From NCBI RefSeq assembly GCF_000265205.3, contig NC_018000.1, positions 5,737,001 through 5,801,000 on the forward strand: 64,000 bases of DNA, read 5' to 3'. Both the position numbers and the translations under genes were made by a program. The notes under the pieces are model-generated. The model searched no databases, was not told the DNA's origin, and saw only the letters and a list, made by a program, of their open reading frames with translations. This document shows positions 48,735 through 61,337 of this stretch, one piece after another. The DNA is from Sinorhizobium fredii USDA 257 (GTDB lineage Bacteria; Pseudomonadota; Alphaproteobacteria; Rhizobiales; Rhizobiaceae). Every line of letters begins with the position of its first letter. Position 1 is the first letter of the stretch.

Positions 48735-50141
48735 TCACATGTGGATCGGCTTGAAGAAGGTCGCAAGCGCTGCTTCCTTGACCGCCTCCGACATGGTCGG
48801 ATGCGCGTGGCAGGTGCGGCCGAGATCCTCGGACGATCCACCGAACTCCATCAGGACGGCGATCTCGTGGATCATCTCGCCGGCGCCGAAGCCGATGATA
48901 TGGCCGCCGAGCACCCGGTCGGTCTCCTTGTCGGCGAGGATCTTCACGAACCCGTCGGCCTGGAGCATGGCGCGGGCACGGCCATTGGCGGTGAACGGGA
49001 ATTTGCCGACCTTGTAGGCGACGCCGGCCGCCTTCAGTTCCTCTTCTGTCTTGCCAACGGAAGCGACCTCCGGCTGGGTGTAGACGACACCCGGAATGAC
49101 ATCGTAGTTCACATGGCCGGCCTGTCCGGCGATGATTTCCGCCACGGCCACGCCCTCGTCCTCGGCCTTGTGAGCGAGCATCGGCCCGCGCACCACATCA
49201 CCGATCGCGTAGACGCCGGCGATGCTCGTCTGGAAGTGACGGTCGATCTCGACCCGGCCGCGCGCGTCGAGCACGACACCGGCCTTGGCGAGACCCATGC
49301 CTTCGGTGCAGGGCTTGCGGCCCGTCGCGACCAGCACGACCTCCGCATCGAGGGTCGTTGCTTCGCCGCCCTTGACCGGCTCGAAGGTCACCCTCGCAGC
49401 GTTTTCCGACTTCACGACGCCGGTCACCTTGGCACCGAGCTTGATGTCGATGCCCTGCTTCGCCAGCATCCGCTGGAGCTGCTTGGCGATCTCGCCGTCC
49501 ATGCCGCCAAGGATCGTGTCGAGGAACTCGACAACAGTTACCTTGGCGCCGAGACGCGCCCAGACCGAGCCGAGCTCGAGGCCGATGACGCCGCCGCCGA
49601 CGACGATCATGCTGGCCGGGACCTTCTCCAGCTCGAGAGCGCCGGTCGAGGAGATGATCACCTTCTCGTCGAACTCGAGCTCGACGCCCGGAATGCCGGC
49701 GACATCCGAGCCGGTGGCGATGACGACGTTCCTGGCTTCGAGAACCTGTTCCTCGCCCTTGTCGTTGGTGACGGAGACCTTGCCTTGGCCAAGCACCTTG
49801 CCGGTACCCTGGAAGCCATCGATCTTGTTCTTCTTGAAGAGGAACGACACGCCATCGACATTGGCCTTAACGGTGGCGTCCTTGTGGGCCAGCATTTTCT
49901 GGAGATTGAGTTTCGGGCTTGCGACCTCGACGCCCAGCGCATCGAGGCCATGCGCGGCGTGATGGAACATCTCGGAGGCATGCAGCAGCGCCTTGGAAGG
50001 AATGCAGCCGACATTGAGGCAGGTGCCGCCATAGGTGCTGCGCTTCTCGACAACCGCAACCTTCATGCCCAGCTGCGCCGCCTTGATGGCGCAGACATAG
50101 CCGCCGGGGCCGCTACCGATAACGATGAGATCATAAGCCAT
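48735..50141 (-). CDS. lpdA: Dihydrolipoamide dehydrogenase (E3)
   Basis: 468-residue FAD/NAD enzyme that reoxidises the lipoyl groups of 2-oxoacid dehydrogenases. FAD motif [18 protein letters not shown], redox pair in [17 protein letters not shown] motif [18 protein letters not shown] and C-terminal [13 protein letters not shown] (catalytic His) are all present. Its place after sucA-sucB suggests it serves 2-oxoglutarate dehydrogenase, although three genes stand between. Confidence 0.95.
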   Translation of the reverse strand: MAYDLIVIGSGPGGYVCAIKAAQLGMKVAVVEKRSTYGGTCLNVGCIPSKALLHASEMFHHAAHGLDALGVEVASPKLNLQKMLAHKDATVKANVDGVSFLFKKNKIDGFQGTGKVLGQGKVSVTNDKGEEQVLEARNVVIATGSDVAGIPGVELEFDEKVIISSTGALELEKVPASMIVVGGGVIGLELGSVWARLGAKVTVVEFLDTILGGMDGEIAKQLQRMLAKQGIDIKLGAKVTGVVKSENAARVTFEPVKGGEATTLDAEVVLVATGRKPCTEGMGLAKAGVVLDARGRVEIDRHFQTSIAGVYAIGDVVRGPMLAHKAEDEGVAVAEIIAGQAGHVNYDVIPGVVYTQPEVASVGKTEEELKAAGVAYKVGKFPFTANGRARAMLQADGFVKILADKETDRVLGGHIIGFGAGEMIHEIAVLMEFGGSSEDLGRTCHAHPTMSEAVKEAALATFFKPIHM

Positions 50142-50177
50142 GTGATAATCCTTCTGGGAGGCTTGTTGAAAGGGCGG

Positions 50178-50930
50178 TCATCGCCCGCCGCTGACATTGA
50201 GGATGGCTCCCGTCACATAAGCCGCCTTATCCGACAGGAGATAGAGAATTGCGTCGGCCAATTCGCCGGCCGTGCCGGGGCGCTGCATCGGGATCGACGG
50301 CGCCATGTCGCGGGCCCGATCCGGCAAGCCGCCGGACGCATGAATATCCGTGTCGATGATGCCGGGGCGAACGGCATTCACACGGATTCCCTCGGACGCC
50401 ACTTCGCGTGCGAGACCGACGGTGAAGCTGTCGATCGCGCCTTTCGTGGCGGCATAGTCGACATATTGACCCGGCGCGCCCAGCACGGCCGCGACGGAGG
50501 AGAGATTGACAATCGAGCCGCCCTCTCCGCCGTGCCGCGTCGACATCCGCAGCACGGCTTCCGCCGCGCAACGGATCGCGCCGGTCACATTGACGCGGAA
50601 CATCCGTTCCAGCCGCTCCGTCGCGATGTCATCGATCCGCTGCGGCGACCCGATAATGCCGGCATTGTTGACCAAACCGTCGAGCCGGCCGAAGGCGGCG
50701 TCGACCGCCGAAAAGATCGCCTTCACCCCATCCTCGGAGCCGACATCGCCCTGGATGGCGATCGCCGAGCCGCCTGCCCCGGCGATTTGACGAACGACAT
50801 CGTCGGCCGCCTGTCGGTTGGAGGCATAGTTGACCGCCACTTGCCAGCCTTCCGATGCCGCGGCTAGGCAGACGGCGGCGCCGATGCCGCGGCTGCCGCC
50901 GGTGACGAGAAGGACACGCCCGCCACTCAT
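50178..50930 (-). CDS. Short-chain dehydrogenase/reductase
   Basis: 250-residue classical SDR: TGGSRGIGAAVCLAA (cofactor), NNAGIIGSPQ, catalytic region SVAAVLGAPGQYVDYAATKGA (Tyr-x3-Lys) and C-terminal ILNVSGG. Substrate unknown; the pattern is like glucose-1-dehydrogenase/FabG-type proteins. The ATG at 50930 overlaps the stop of the preceding secreted-protein gene (ATGA), which decides the start over one three codons upstream. Confidence 0.87.
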   Translation of the reverse strand: MSGGRVLLVTGGSRGIGAAVCLAAASEGWQVAVNYASNRQAADDVVRQIAGAGGSAIAIQGDVGSEDGVKAIFSAVDAAFGRLDGLVNNAGIIGSPQRIDDIATERLERMFRVNVTGAIRCAAEAVLRMSTRHGGEGGSIVNLSSVAAVLGAPGQYVDYAATKGAIDSFTVGLAREVASEGIRVNAVRPGIIDTDIHASGGLPDRARDMAPSIPMQRPGTAGELADAILYLLSDKAAYVTGAILNVSGGR

Positions 50931-51430
50931 CCGGCGCATCCTTTGAACGCGAAGACGTCGGAACTGTCGGACGAGGCCTTGCCGTTGCCCCAGGCGCTCG
51001 ACTGGCGCAGCGACGGGCCGAAATCCGGGAGCAGGATCTGCCGGGCAGCTGGTGCATCCTCGGCCTGAAGCAAGCCGATCGTGCCAGCGCTATCGACGGC
51101 ATAGATCGGGCCCTGCCATACGGTGCAAGCCGTCAGTTCGGCGCCCGTCACGTCCCCCGTCGGACAATCGTGCATGACGATCCCGTTCGGCCGTTCCGGT
51201 TCCCCGGAAGGCAATACGACGCCGTCGAGCGACACTCCGGTGCCCGCGACGCTGATCTTGAAATGATTGCTGGTGACCGCCGCTTCCGATCCGACCGGCT
51301 CGAAGCGCAGCTCATAGCCACCGGCCGGATCGGCATAGATCGCCTGGACCTGCTTGCAGTCCTCGGCAAGCGCCGGGAGAGCGGCCAGTGCCAGCGCCAA
51401 GGAAGCAAGGATGGCTGTCCGGCCGGACAT
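50927..51430 (-). CDS. Secreted hypothetical protein
   Basis: 167 residues. Signal peptide with cleavage near ALPALAED (about residue 22). The mature part of ~145 residues has Cys at CKQVQ, HDCPTG, LTACTV and FKGC, possibly two disulfides in the periplasm, and YELRFEPVG. No family recognised. The gene starts 2 bases after the LysE-like stop and overlaps the SDR gene, so it is part of a LysE-secreted-SDR unit. Confidence 0.72.
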   Translation of the reverse strand: MSGRTAILASLALALAALPALAEDCKQVQAIYADPAGGYELRFEPVGSEAAVTSNHFKISVAGTGVSLDGVVLPSGEPERPNGIVMHDCPTGDVTGAELTACTVWQGPIYAVDSAGTIGLLQAEDAPAARQILLPDFGPSLRQSSAWGNGKASSDSSDVFAFKGCAG

Positions 51431-51432
51431 CT

Positions 51433-52074
51433 TCAGGCAGCCTTTTCGGTCGCGAGCTTCAGGCCGAGCGCAATGAAGACGAGGCCGCTGGTCCGGTCGA
51501 TCCACTTGCTCGCCCGCGTGAAGGTGGCCCGCATCCGTGGCGTCGTCATGAACAGGCTGACGCCGACGAACCAGAGGATGAGAGCGCTCGCCATGACAAG
51601 GCCGTAGCCAAACTTCACGAGCAACGGCGTGTGCGCCCCGACAACCGTAGAGAAGATCGACAGGAAGAAGAAAACCGCTTTCGGGTTGAGCGCATTGGCG
51701 GCGAAGCCAAGCGCGAAGGCCTTCAACGCCGACTGGCTCCCACGCGCCCCGGCATCGTCGGTCTGCTCTACGGTAATCTCAGTCTGTCCGGCCCTGAGCG
51801 CCTTGACACCAATATAGATCAGGTAAGCGACACCGCACCATTTGACGATGTTGAAGAGGTAGATCGATTGCGAAATGATCAGCCCCAGGCCGAGAACGGT
51901 ATAGCTGACATGGAACATCAGCGACGCGCCGATGCCGAAAGAGGTGATGATCGCCGCCCGCCGGCCGTTCACAAGCGACTGGCGCATCACCATGGCGAGA
52001 TCCGCTCCGGGCGAGACGATGGCGAAGGAAAAGATCGCCATCAGCGATGCGAGTTCGATCAGGTAAGCGCTCAT
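51433..52074 (-). CDS. LysE family translocator (amino-acid exporter)
   Basis: 213-residue inner-membrane protein with about six hydrophobic segments. The motif SPGADLAMVMRQSLVNGRRAA in the first third and LKAFALGFAANALNPKAVFFF mid-protein are typical of LysE/RhtB exporters. Substrate unknown. ATG at 52074 preferred. It lies after the sucB terminator, so it probably has its own promoter. Confidence 0.85.
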   Translation of the reverse strand: MSAYLIELASLMAIFSFAIVSPGADLAMVMRQSLVNGRRAAIITSFGIGASLMFHVSYTVLGLGLIISQSIYLFNIVKWCGVAYLIYIGVKALRAGQTEITVEQTDDAGARGSQSALKAFALGFAANALNPKAVFFFLSIFSTVVGAHTPLLVKFGYGLVMASALILWFVGVSLFMTTPRMRATFTRASKWIDRTSGLVFIALGLKLATEKAA

Positions 52075-52206
52075 GGTTGCCACCGGTGCGTTGAAGATCA
52101 AGATGAAGCCGCAAGAGCCTGAATGCGCGCATAGCGTGCTTTGCAGACACTAGCCTCCTGCTTCATCGCTGTCGAGCGGGCCGCATCGACGGTTGCGCGC
52201 GGCGGG

Positions 52207-52231
52207 AACGAAACGGGGGCTCACGCCCCCG
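52207..52231 (-). terminator. Rho-independent terminator of the mdh-suc operon
   Basis: Seven-base stem CGGGGGC/GCCCCCG with a GTGA loop on the minus strand, followed by TTTCGTT. It lies 8 bases after the sucB stop. Confidence 0.75.
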
Positions 52232-52238
52232 CCTTGGC

Positions 52239-53477
52239 TTAGAGGTCGAGCACCAGACGTTCCGGATCCTCGAGGCTGTCCTTGACGCGCACCAGGAAGG
52301 TCACGGCTTCCTTGCCATCGACGATGCGGTGATCGTAGGAGAGCGCCAGATACATCATCGGACGGATGACAACCTGGCCGCCGATCGCGACCGGGCGGTC
52401 CTGGATCTTGTGCATGCCGAGGATGCCCGACTGCGGCGCATTGAGGATCGGCGAGGACATCAGCGAACCGTAGACGCCACCGTTGGAGATGGTGAAGGTG
52501 CCGCCCTGCATGTCGGCCATCGACAGCGTTCCGTCGCGTGCCGCCTTGCCGAGACGGCCGATTTCCTTCTCGATTTCGGCAATCGACATCTGGTCGGCAT
52601 CCCGCACGACTGGCACGACAAGGCCCTTGTCGGTGCCGACGGCCACGCCGACATGGCAGAAGTTCTTGTAGATGATGTCGGTGCCGTCGATCTCGGCGTT
52701 GACAGCCGGCAGCTCCTTCAGAGCATGCGTGACGGCCTTGGTGAAGAAGCCCATGAAGCCGAGCTTCACGCCGTGCTTCTTCTCGAAGATGTCCTTGTAC
52801 CTGTTTCGCAGGCTCATGACGGCGCTCATGTCCACCTCGTTGTAGGTGGTGAGCATCGCGGCGGTGTTCTGCGCGTCCTTGAGACGCCGGGCGATCGTCT
52901 GACGCAGGCGGGTCATCTTGACGCGCTCTTCGCGGACGGCGTCTTCTGCCGGCGCCGGCGCACGGGCCTGGATCTTGGCCGGTTCGGCGGCTGCGGGCGC
53001 CGAAATTCCCTTGACGACAGCGGCGAGCACATCGCCCTTCAGCACCTGGCCGCGCTTGCCGGAACCGTCGAGCTGGTCGGCGGAAAGATTGTTTTCGGCG
53101 ATGAGCTTGGCGGCCGCCGGAGCCGGCGGCATGGAGGACTGAGCCTGCGGTGCGGCGGCTGCCGGCTTCGCGGCGGGAGCAGCGGCAGCGGGCTCGGCCT
53201 TCTTCTCGGCCGGCGCCGGAGCGGCTGCGGCGGCACCCGCGCCTTCGGCGATCTGGCCGAGCAACGCGCCGAGACCGACGGTCTCACCCGCCTGCGCGAC
53301 GATTTCGCTGAGCGTGCCGGCGGACGGCGCCGGCACTTCGATCGTCACCTTGTCGGTCTCGAGCTCGAGGATCGGTTCGTCGGCCTTGATCGCATCGCCG
53401 ACCTTCTTGAACCAGGTCCCGACGGTCGCTTCGCTGACGGATTCGCCGAGGGTAGGAACGCGGATTTCTGTTGCCAT
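52239..53477 (-). CDS. sucB: 2-oxoglutarate dehydrogenase E2, dihydrolipoyl succinyltransferase
   Basis: 412 residues. Lipoyl domain at the N-terminus (about 1-77, lipoyl-lysine in [14 protein letters not shown]), an Ala/Pro/Lys linker, a peripheral subunit-binding domain (about 112-150) and the catalytic acyltransferase domain with [16 protein letters not shown]. It transfers succinyl from E1 to CoA. ATG at 53477 begins the conserved [13 protein letters not shown]. It is 61 bases downstream of sucA. Confidence 0.96.
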   Translation of the reverse strand: MATEIRVPTLGESVSEATVGTWFKKVGDAIKADEPILELETDKVTIEVPAPSAGTLSEIVAQAGETVGLGALLGQIAEGAGAAAAAPAPAEKKAEPAAAAPAAKPAAAAPQAQSSMPPAPAAAKLIAENNLSADQLDGSGKRGQVLKGDVLAAVVKGISAPAAAEPAKIQARAPAPAEDAVREERVKMTRLRQTIARRLKDAQNTAAMLTTYNEVDMSAVMSLRNRYKDIFEKKHGVKLGFMGFFTKAVTHALKELPAVNAEIDGTDIIYKNFCHVGVAVGTDKGLVVPVVRDADQMSIAEIEKEIGRLGKAARDGTLSMADMQGGTFTISNGGVYGSLMSSPILNAPQSGILGMHKIQDRPVAIGGQVVIRPMMYLALSYDHRIVDGKEAVTFLVRVKDSLEDPERLVLDL

Positions 53478-53538
53478 GATTTTTGTTCCGTTGATCAGAT
53501 ATCTGTTTCTGTCGATTGGCAGGCGGCGAGGGACTTGA

Positions 53539-56535
53539 TCAGCCCCCCAGCGCATCCTCGAGGAAGGCGTTGAGCTGCGCCATGTGCTTGGACATCAGGC
53601 CCGTCGCCGGGGAAGCGGCGGCCGGACGGCCGGTGTAGCGCACCCGCTGATACTTGGCGTCGATATGGGCAAGAACCCATTCGAGGTAGGGGTCGATGAA
53701 CGACCAGGCGCCCATGTTCTTCGGCTCTTCCTGGCACCAGACCATCTCCGCGTGGCGGAAGCGGCTGAGCTCATTGATGAGCGCTTTCGCCGGGAACGGG
53801 TAGAGCTGCTCGACGCGGAGCAGATAGATGTCGTCGATGCCGCGCTTCTCGCGCTCTTCGAGAAGATCGTAATAGACCTTGCCCGAGCACATCACGACGC
53901 GACGGATCTTCGAATCCTTCTGCAGCTTGATCGGGCCGTCCTTGATGACCTCGGCGTCGTCCCACAGCAGCCGGTGGAAGGAGCTCTCGCCGGCCATTTC
54001 CGACAGGCTGGAGACCGCCCGCTTGTGGCGCAGCAGCGATTTCGGCGTCATCAGGATCAGCGGCTTGCGGAAGTCGCGCTTCACCTGGCGGCGCAGGATG
54101 TGGAAGTAGTTTGCCGGCGTCGTGACGTTGGCGACCTGCATGTTGTCTTCCGCGCAGAGCTGCAGAAACCGTTCGAGACGCGCGGAGGAGTGCTCCGGTC
54201 CCTGGCCTTCATAGCCGTGCGGCAGCAGGCAGACGAGGCCGGACATGCGCAGCCACTTGCGCTCGCCGGACGAGATGAACTGGTCGAAAACCACCTGAGC
54301 GCCGTTGGCGAAGTCGCCGAACTGGGCTTCCCACAGCGTCAGCGCGTTCGGACGGGCAAGCGAATAGCCGTATTCGAAGCCGAGCACCGCCTCTTCCGAG
54401 AGCATCGAGTTGATGACCTCGTAGCGCGCCTGGGTAGGCGACAGGTTGGCGAGCGGAATGTAGCGTTCCTCGGTCTCCTGATCGTAGAGGACCGAGTGGC
54501 GCTGCGAGAACGTGCCGCGCTCGCAGTCCTGGCCCGATAGGCGGATCTTCGTGCCCTCGGTGACGAGCGTTCCGAAGGCGAGCGCTTCCGCCATCGCCCA
54601 GTCGATACCCTCGCCGGTCTGGACCATGTTGGCGCGGTTCTCCATGAAGCGCTGGATGGTGCGATGCGCGCTGAAGCCAGCCGGGATCTCGGAGATCTTG
54701 CGGCCGACTTCCTTCAGCTGCTTCATCGGCACCGAGGTCCGGCCGCGGCGCTGCTCATCCTGGTTGTCGGCGGTGCGCAGGCCCGACCAGGCACCGTCGA
54801 GCCAATCGGCCTTGTTCGGCTTGTAGGACTGGCCGGCCTCGAACTCCTGCTCGAGACGAGCGCGCCAGTCGGCCTTCATCTTCTCGACCTCGCCGTCGTT
54901 CATGAGTCCTTCGGCGACCAGCCTTTCCGAATAGACCTGGACGACCGTCTTGTGGGCGCGAATGGCCTTGTACATCTTCGGCTGGGTGAACGCCGGCTCG
55001 TCGCCCTCGTTGTGGCCGAAGCGGCGATAGCAGAACATGTCGACGACGACCGGCTTGTGGAACTTCATCCGGAACTCAGTCGCAACCTTGGCCGCGTAGA
55101 CCACGGCTTCCGGGTCATCGCCATTCACGTGGAAGATCGGCGCTTCGATCATCTTCGCCACGTCCGAAGGATAGGGCGAGGACCGAGAGAAGGCCGGGTT
55201 CGTGGTGAAGCCGATCTGGTTATTGATGATGAAGTGCACGGTACCGGCAACGCGGTGGCCGCGCAAACCGGAGAGACCGAGGATTTCTGCGATGACGCCC
55301 TGGCCGGCGAAGGCCGCGTCGCCATGCAGCAGCAGCGGCATGACCTTGACGCGTTCGCGCAGCGGAATGATGTCGCCCTCGAACACGGTCGCCATCTGGT
55401 CCTGCTTGGCGCGCGCCTTGCCCATGACGACCGGGTTGACGATCTCCAGATGCGACGGGTTCGCCGTCAGCGACAGGTGCACCTTGTTGCCGTCGAATTC
55501 GCGGTCGGAGGAAGCGCCGAGGTGGTACTTGACGTCGCCCGAGCCTTCGACGTCGTCCGGCGCATAGGAGCCGCCCTTGAACTCGTGGAAGATGGCGCGG
55601 TGCGGCTTGGCCATGACTTGGGAGAGGACGTTGAGGCGGCCGCGATGGGCCATGCCGAGAACGATCTCCTTGAGACCGAGCTGGCCGCCGCGCTTGATGA
55701 GCTGTTCGAGCGCCGGAATGAGCGACTCGCCGCCGTCGAGGCCGAAGCGCTTGGTGCCCTTGTACTTGACGTCGATGAACTGCTCGAAGCCTTCCGCCTC
55801 GATCAGCTTCTGCAGGATTGCCCGCTTGCCCTCAGGCGTGAATTCGACGCCCTTGTCCGGTCCCTCGATCCGCTCCTGGATCCAGGCCTTCTCCTCAGGG
55901 TTGGACATATGCATGAATTCGACGCCCATCGTCGAGCAATAGGTTCGCTCGAGGATTTCGACCATTTCGCGCACGGTCGCGTATTCGAGCCCAAGCACGT
56001 TGTCGATGAAGATCTTGCGGTCGTAGTCCTTCTCTTCGAAACCATAGGTTTTCGGTGCGAGCTCGTCGTAATCCTCGACCGGATCGGCGAGGCCCAACGG
56101 GTCGAGCTTGGCATGCAGGTGGCCGCGCATGCGATAGGCGCGGATCATCATGATGGCGCGGACGGAATCGCGCGTCGATTGATGAACCTCGGCCTCGCTG
56201 ACCGGCACGCCGGTCGCGGCAGCGGCTTCCTCCGCCTTCGCCTTGACCTTCTTCTCGACGACCTTTTCGACGGTGCCCCAATCGCCGTCGAGCGCGGAGA
56301 CGAGTTCGCCATTGGCGGCGATCGGCCAGTTCTTCTTCTTCCAGGAGGCTCCCTTGGCTGCCTTCACCACATCTTCGGGCCTGTCGGCAAGTGCCTTGAA
56401 GAAGGACTGCCATTCGGCCGAAACGGACGACGGGTCCGCTTCATAGCGCGCATAGAGCTGCTCGATATAGGCGGCGTTGGCGCCGTCCAGAAACGAAGTG
56501 AGCTGGAATTGCTCGTTGGCCTCTTGCCTTGTCAT
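53539..56535 (-). CDS. sucA: 2-oxoglutarate dehydrogenase E1
   Basis: 998-residue thiamine-diphosphate enzyme of the TCA cycle that decarboxylates 2-oxoglutarate. The N-terminal E2-binding segment ([18 protein letters not shown]), [33 protein letters not shown], the ThDP motif around [15 protein letters not shown], and [19 protein letters not shown] are diagnostic. The leader has AGGAGG separated from the ATG by a hairpin (56544-56559). Confidence 0.96.
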   Translation of the reverse strand: MTRQEANEQFQLTSFLDGANAAYIEQLYARYEADPSSVSAEWQSFFKALADRPEDVVKAAKGASWKKKNWPIAANGELVSALDGDWGTVEKVVEKKVKAKAEEAAAATGVPVSEAEVHQSTRDSVRAIMMIRAYRMRGHLHAKLDPLGLADPVEDYDELAPKTYGFEEKDYDRKIFIDNVLGLEYATVREMVEILERTYCSTMGVEFMHMSNPEEKAWIQERIEGPDKGVEFTPEGKRAILQKLIEAEGFEQFIDVKYKGTKRFGLDGGESLIPALEQLIKRGGQLGLKEIVLGMAHRGRLNVLSQVMAKPHRAIFHEFKGGSYAPDDVEGSGDVKYHLGASSDREFDGNKVHLSLTANPSHLEIVNPVVMGKARAKQDQMATVFEGDIIPLRERVKVMPLLLHGDAAFAGQGVIAEILGLSGLRGHRVAGTVHFIINNQIGFTTNPAFSRSSPYPSDVAKMIEAPIFHVNGDDPEAVVYAAKVATEFRMKFHKPVVVDMFCYRRFGHNEGDEPAFTQPKMYKAIRAHKTVVQVYSERLVAEGLMNDGEVEKMKADWRARLEQEFEAGQSYKPNKADWLDGAWSGLRTADNQDEQRRGRTSVPMKQLKEVGRKISEIPAGFSAHRTIQRFMENRANMVQTGEGIDWAMAEALAFGTLVTEGTKIRLSGQDCERGTFSQRHSVLYDQETEERYIPLANLSPTQARYEVINSMLSEEAVLGFEYGYSLARPNALTLWEAQFGDFANGAQVVFDQFISSGERKWLRMSGLVCLLPHGYEGQGPEHSSARLERFLQLCAEDNMQVANVTTPANYFHILRRQVKRDFRKPLILMTPKSLLRHKRAVSSLSEMAGESSFHRLLWDDAEVIKDGPIKLQKDSKIRRVVMCSGKVYYDLLEEREKRGIDDIYLLRVEQLYPFPAKALINELSRFRHAEMVWCQEEPKNMGAWSFIDPYLEWVLAHIDAKYQRVRYTGRPAAASPATGLMSKHMAQLNAFLEDALGG

Positions 56536-56543
56536 GGTCTCTC

Positions 56544-56564
56544 GCGGACTTGCGTCCGCCTCCT
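56544..56564 (-). promoter_or_regulatory. Ribosome binding site of sucA with intervening hairpin
   Basis: On the minus strand AGGAGG (56564-56559) is followed by a perfect six-base stem GCGGAC/GTCCGC capped by GCAA, a GNRA tetraloop (56559-56544), then GAGAGACC and the ATG at 56535. Without folding AGGAGG is 23 bases from the ATG, too far; folded, about 8 bases remain. GAGAGA just before the ATG could be an alternative weak site. Confidence 0.55.
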
Positions 56565-56734
56565 GACTCTAAGTTGGGTCGCCGGATTGTCCGGTCATGT
56601 TTGCCTGAAGTCCGGATCAGGATGGCCTTCGAAAGGTCGGACATCCGTCCCGGCTTGCGTCGGTTGGAGCGGATGCGGCGCTTCGCCACCTTCGTCCCGC
56701 CCGACGCTTCATCATCGTGTCATTCGTGGCTCTA

Positions 56735-56760
56735 TCGGGGCGGCACCGGAGCCGCCCCGA
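56735..56760 (-). promoter_or_regulatory. Hairpin between sucD and sucA
   Basis: Perfect 10-base stem TCGGGGCGGC/GCCGCCCCGA with loop of six, 9 bases after the sucD stop, no T run. It lies in a 234-base gap that otherwise holds only the sucA leader, and may act as an mRNA 3' stabiliser or partial terminator for mdh-sucCD. Confidence 0.5.
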
Positions 56761-56769
56761 GAAAGTTCG

Positions 56770-57672
56770 TCAGCCCTTCAGGACTTCGACGAGGGTCTTG
56801 CCGAGGCGGGCCGGCGACGGCGAGACGCGGATGCCGGCCGATTCCATCGCCGCGATCTTGTCTTCCGCGCCGCCCTTGCCGCCGGAGATGACGGCACCGG
56901 CATGGCCCATGGTGCGGCCGGGAGGCGCCGTGCGGCCGGCGATGAAGCCGACCATCGGCTTCTTGCGGCCGCGCTTGGCTTCGTCCTTGAGGAACTGCGC
57001 CGCATCCTCTTCCGCCGAGCCGCCGATCTCGCCGATCATGATGATCGACTTGGTCTCGTCGTCGGCGAGGAACATTTCCAGGACGTCGATGAATTCGGTG
57101 CCCTTCACCGGGTCGCCGCCGATGCCGACAGCGGTCGTCTGGCCGAGACCCTCATTGGTGGTCTGGAACACCGCCTCGTAGGTGAGCGTGCCGGAGCGCG
57201 ACAGCACGCCGACCGAGCCCTTGCGGAAGATGTTGCCCGGCATGATGCCGATCTTGCATTCGTTCGGGGTCAGCACGCCCGGGCAGTTCGGGCCGATGAG
57301 GCGCGAAGTCGACTTCTCGAGCCGCGCCTTGACCTTGACCATGTCGGCGACCGGAATGCCCTCGGTGATGCAGACGATCAGCGGAATTTCCGCGTCGATC
57401 GCCTCGATGATCGCCGCCGCGGCACCGGCCGGCGGAACATAGATGACCGAAGCATTGGCGCCGGTCGCCTCACGGCCCTCGGCAACCGTCGCGAAGATCG
57501 GCAGTTGCTCGCCCTTGGAACCGGTCCAGGTCTCGCCGCCCTTCTTCGGGTGGATGCCGCCGATCATCTTCGTGCCGTTATAGGCAAGCGCCTGTTCGGT
57601 ATGGAAGGTGCCGGTCTTGCCGGTCAGGCCCTGGACGAGAACCTTGGTGTCTTTGTTGATCAGGATGGACAT
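56770..57672 (-). CDS. sucD: Succinyl-CoA synthetase alpha subunit
   Basis: 300 residues. CoA-binding Rossmann domain ([17 protein letters not shown]), [14 protein letters not shown] and the phosphohistidine region [13 protein letters not shown]. Makes ATP or GTP from succinyl-CoA together with SucC. It starts 6 bases after the sucC stop. Confidence 0.96.
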   Translation of the reverse strand: MSILINKDTKVLVQGLTGKTGTFHTEQALAYNGTKMIGGIHPKKGGETWTGSKGEQLPIFATVAEGREATGANASVIYVPPAGAAAAIIEAIDAEIPLIVCITEGIPVADMVKVKARLEKSTSRLIGPNCPGVLTPNECKIGIMPGNIFRKGSVGVLSRSGTLTYEAVFQTTNEGLGQTTAVGIGGDPVKGTEFIDVLEMFLADDETKSIIMIGEIGGSAEEDAAQFLKDEAKRGRKKPMVGFIAGRTAPPGRTMGHAGAVISGGKGGAEDKIAAMESAGIRVSPSPARLGKTLVEVLKG

Positions 57673-57678
57673 GAAACC

Positions 57679-58875
<1,197 letters not shown>

Positions 58876-58884
58876 GAGTTCTTT

Positions 58885-58910
58885 CCTGTCTGATTGGCCT
58901 GTCTGATTGG
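58885..58910. repeat. 13-base tandem direct repeat between mdh and sucC
   Basis: CCTGTCTGATTGG occurs twice without a gap (58885-58897 and 58898-58910), 9 bases before the sucC ATG on the minus strand. Likely a small duplication in the intercistronic spacer, close to the sucC ribosome site. Confidence 0.8.
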
Positions 58911-58921
58911 CCCGGCGGCGG

Positions 58922-60004
<1,083 letters not shown>

Positions 60005-60062
60005 TCAATCGGTTAGAACATAAAATTCTTACGTAAAGGTAAGATTTTCTGTCACTGTTGCG

Positions 60063-61217
60063 TCACTGAAACGCCGTATTTTCAGCATGTTGGGCGGCAT
60101 ATTCTTCGCTCTGCATCTCGATGAGGCGTGAAACCGTGCGGTCGAATTCGAACCCCTCGGTACCCTTCTTGGCGATCAGTAGCCGTTCCGGTTCGGCGAC
60201 GGCCGAGGCGAAGAGGCGGGCACCCTGGTCGTAGAGCGCGTCGACCAGGATGATGAAGCGCTTCGTTTCATTGCGCATATGCGGACCGAGATGCGGAACG
60301 CGGTCGACGAAGACCGTCCTGTACTGCGACAGGATGGCGAGATAGTCGGCCGCGCCGAGCGGCTGCGCGCAGAGATCGGCGAAGGAAAAGCGGGCGCAAT
60401 GACCGACGGCGGCCGGCACACGGATCTTCCGCCCCTTTCGTCCGATCTCCGTCGAGGTGACGGGCGCGCCGCCGGTCTCGACATACCAGGCGCGATCCAT
60501 TGCGGCTTCCGCATCCGATCCGAGCGGCGACAGCCAGACGGGATGCCCGTCCGTCTTGCGCAGGCGATAGTCGGTATCCGTGTCGAGCGAGATGATTTCC
60601 GTGCTGGCCTTCAGGAGGTCGATGAAAGGCAGAAAGAGACCGCGGTTGAGGCCGTCGCGATAAAGCTCGGACGGCTCCACGTTCGAGGTCGCCACGAGAA
60701 CGCAGCCCTTGGCGAAGAGCTCGCCAAAGAGGCGCCCGAGGATCATCGCATCGGCAATATCGGTGACCGAGAACTCGTCGAAACACAGGAGCCGTGCCTC
60801 GGCGAAGAGCTCCGAAGCGACCGGCGGTATCGGATCGGCCTGCTTGGTCTCGCCGTTCTTGAGCTTCTGCCGGTGCTTGTAGATGCGCTCGTGCACATCC
60901 GCCATGAACTCGTGGAAATGGGCGCGCCGCTTGCGCTGTATCGGCACCGCGCCGAAGAACATGTCCATCAGCATGGTCTTGCCACGGCCGACGCCGCCAT
61001 GGATGTAGAGGCCCTTGACCGGCGGGTGGTCCTTCTTGCGGGCGGCGAACAGCCAGCCGAGCGCATTGGCTTTGCGCGACGGCCGGCTGGCAAGCAGCTC
61101 CGCCGTCAGATGGTCGAGCCGCCTTGCTATCGCAAATTGAGCCGGGTCACGCTGCCGCTCCCCGGCCGCAACGAGCGCCTCGAGCTTGTGGAGAATGCTG
61201 TCGTCAGGATTGAGCAC
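60063..61217 (-). CDS. zapE: Cell division protein ZapE (AFG1-like ATPase)
   Basis: 384-residue P-loop ATPase of the AFG1/LACE1 family. Walker A GGVGRGKTMLMDMFFGAVP, RAHFHEFMADVHERIYKHR and LLCFDEFSVTDIADAMIL (Walker B) are family hallmarks. ZapE acts at the division ring; relatives in mitochondria help protein turnover. It is upstream of mdh, same direction, separated by a 178-base AT-rich gap. Confidence 0.92.
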   Translation of the reverse strand: MLNPDDSILHKLEALVAAGERQRDPAQFAIARRLDHLTAELLASRPSRKANALGWLFAARKKDHPPVKGLYIHGGVGRGKTMLMDMFFGAVPIQRKRRAHFHEFMADVHERIYKHRQKLKNGETKQADPIPPVASELFAEARLLCFDEFSVTDIADAMILGRLFGELFAKGCVLVATSNVEPSELYRDGLNRGLFLPFIDLLKASTEIISLDTDTDYRLRKTDGHPVWLSPLGSDAEAAMDRAWYVETGGAPVTSTEIGRKGRKIRVPAAVGHCARFSFADLCAQPLGAADYLAILSQYRTVFVDRVPHLGPHMRNETKRFIILVDALYDQGARLFASAVAEPERLLIAKKGTEGFEFDRTVSRLIEMQSEEYAAQHAENTAFQ

Positions 61218-61305
61218 GATGCACCTGGATGGACCAGGGGCTGTTTTGAAAGGTGAGACTTAAGGCTGCAGGCGGAAGCCCCACCCCGACAACAGGCCGT
61301 AACGA

Positions 61306-61327
61306 GGTCCGGCAGGAAAGCCGGACC
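61306..61327 (-). terminator. Hairpin downstream of the Omp19-like gene
   Basis: Perfect eight-base stem GGTCCGGC/GCCGGACC with a six-base loop, 10 bases after the stop of the lipoprotein gene, with few T residues after it. Probable terminator or 3' protector. Confidence 0.45.
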
Positions 61328-61337
61328 GGAGAGTAGG

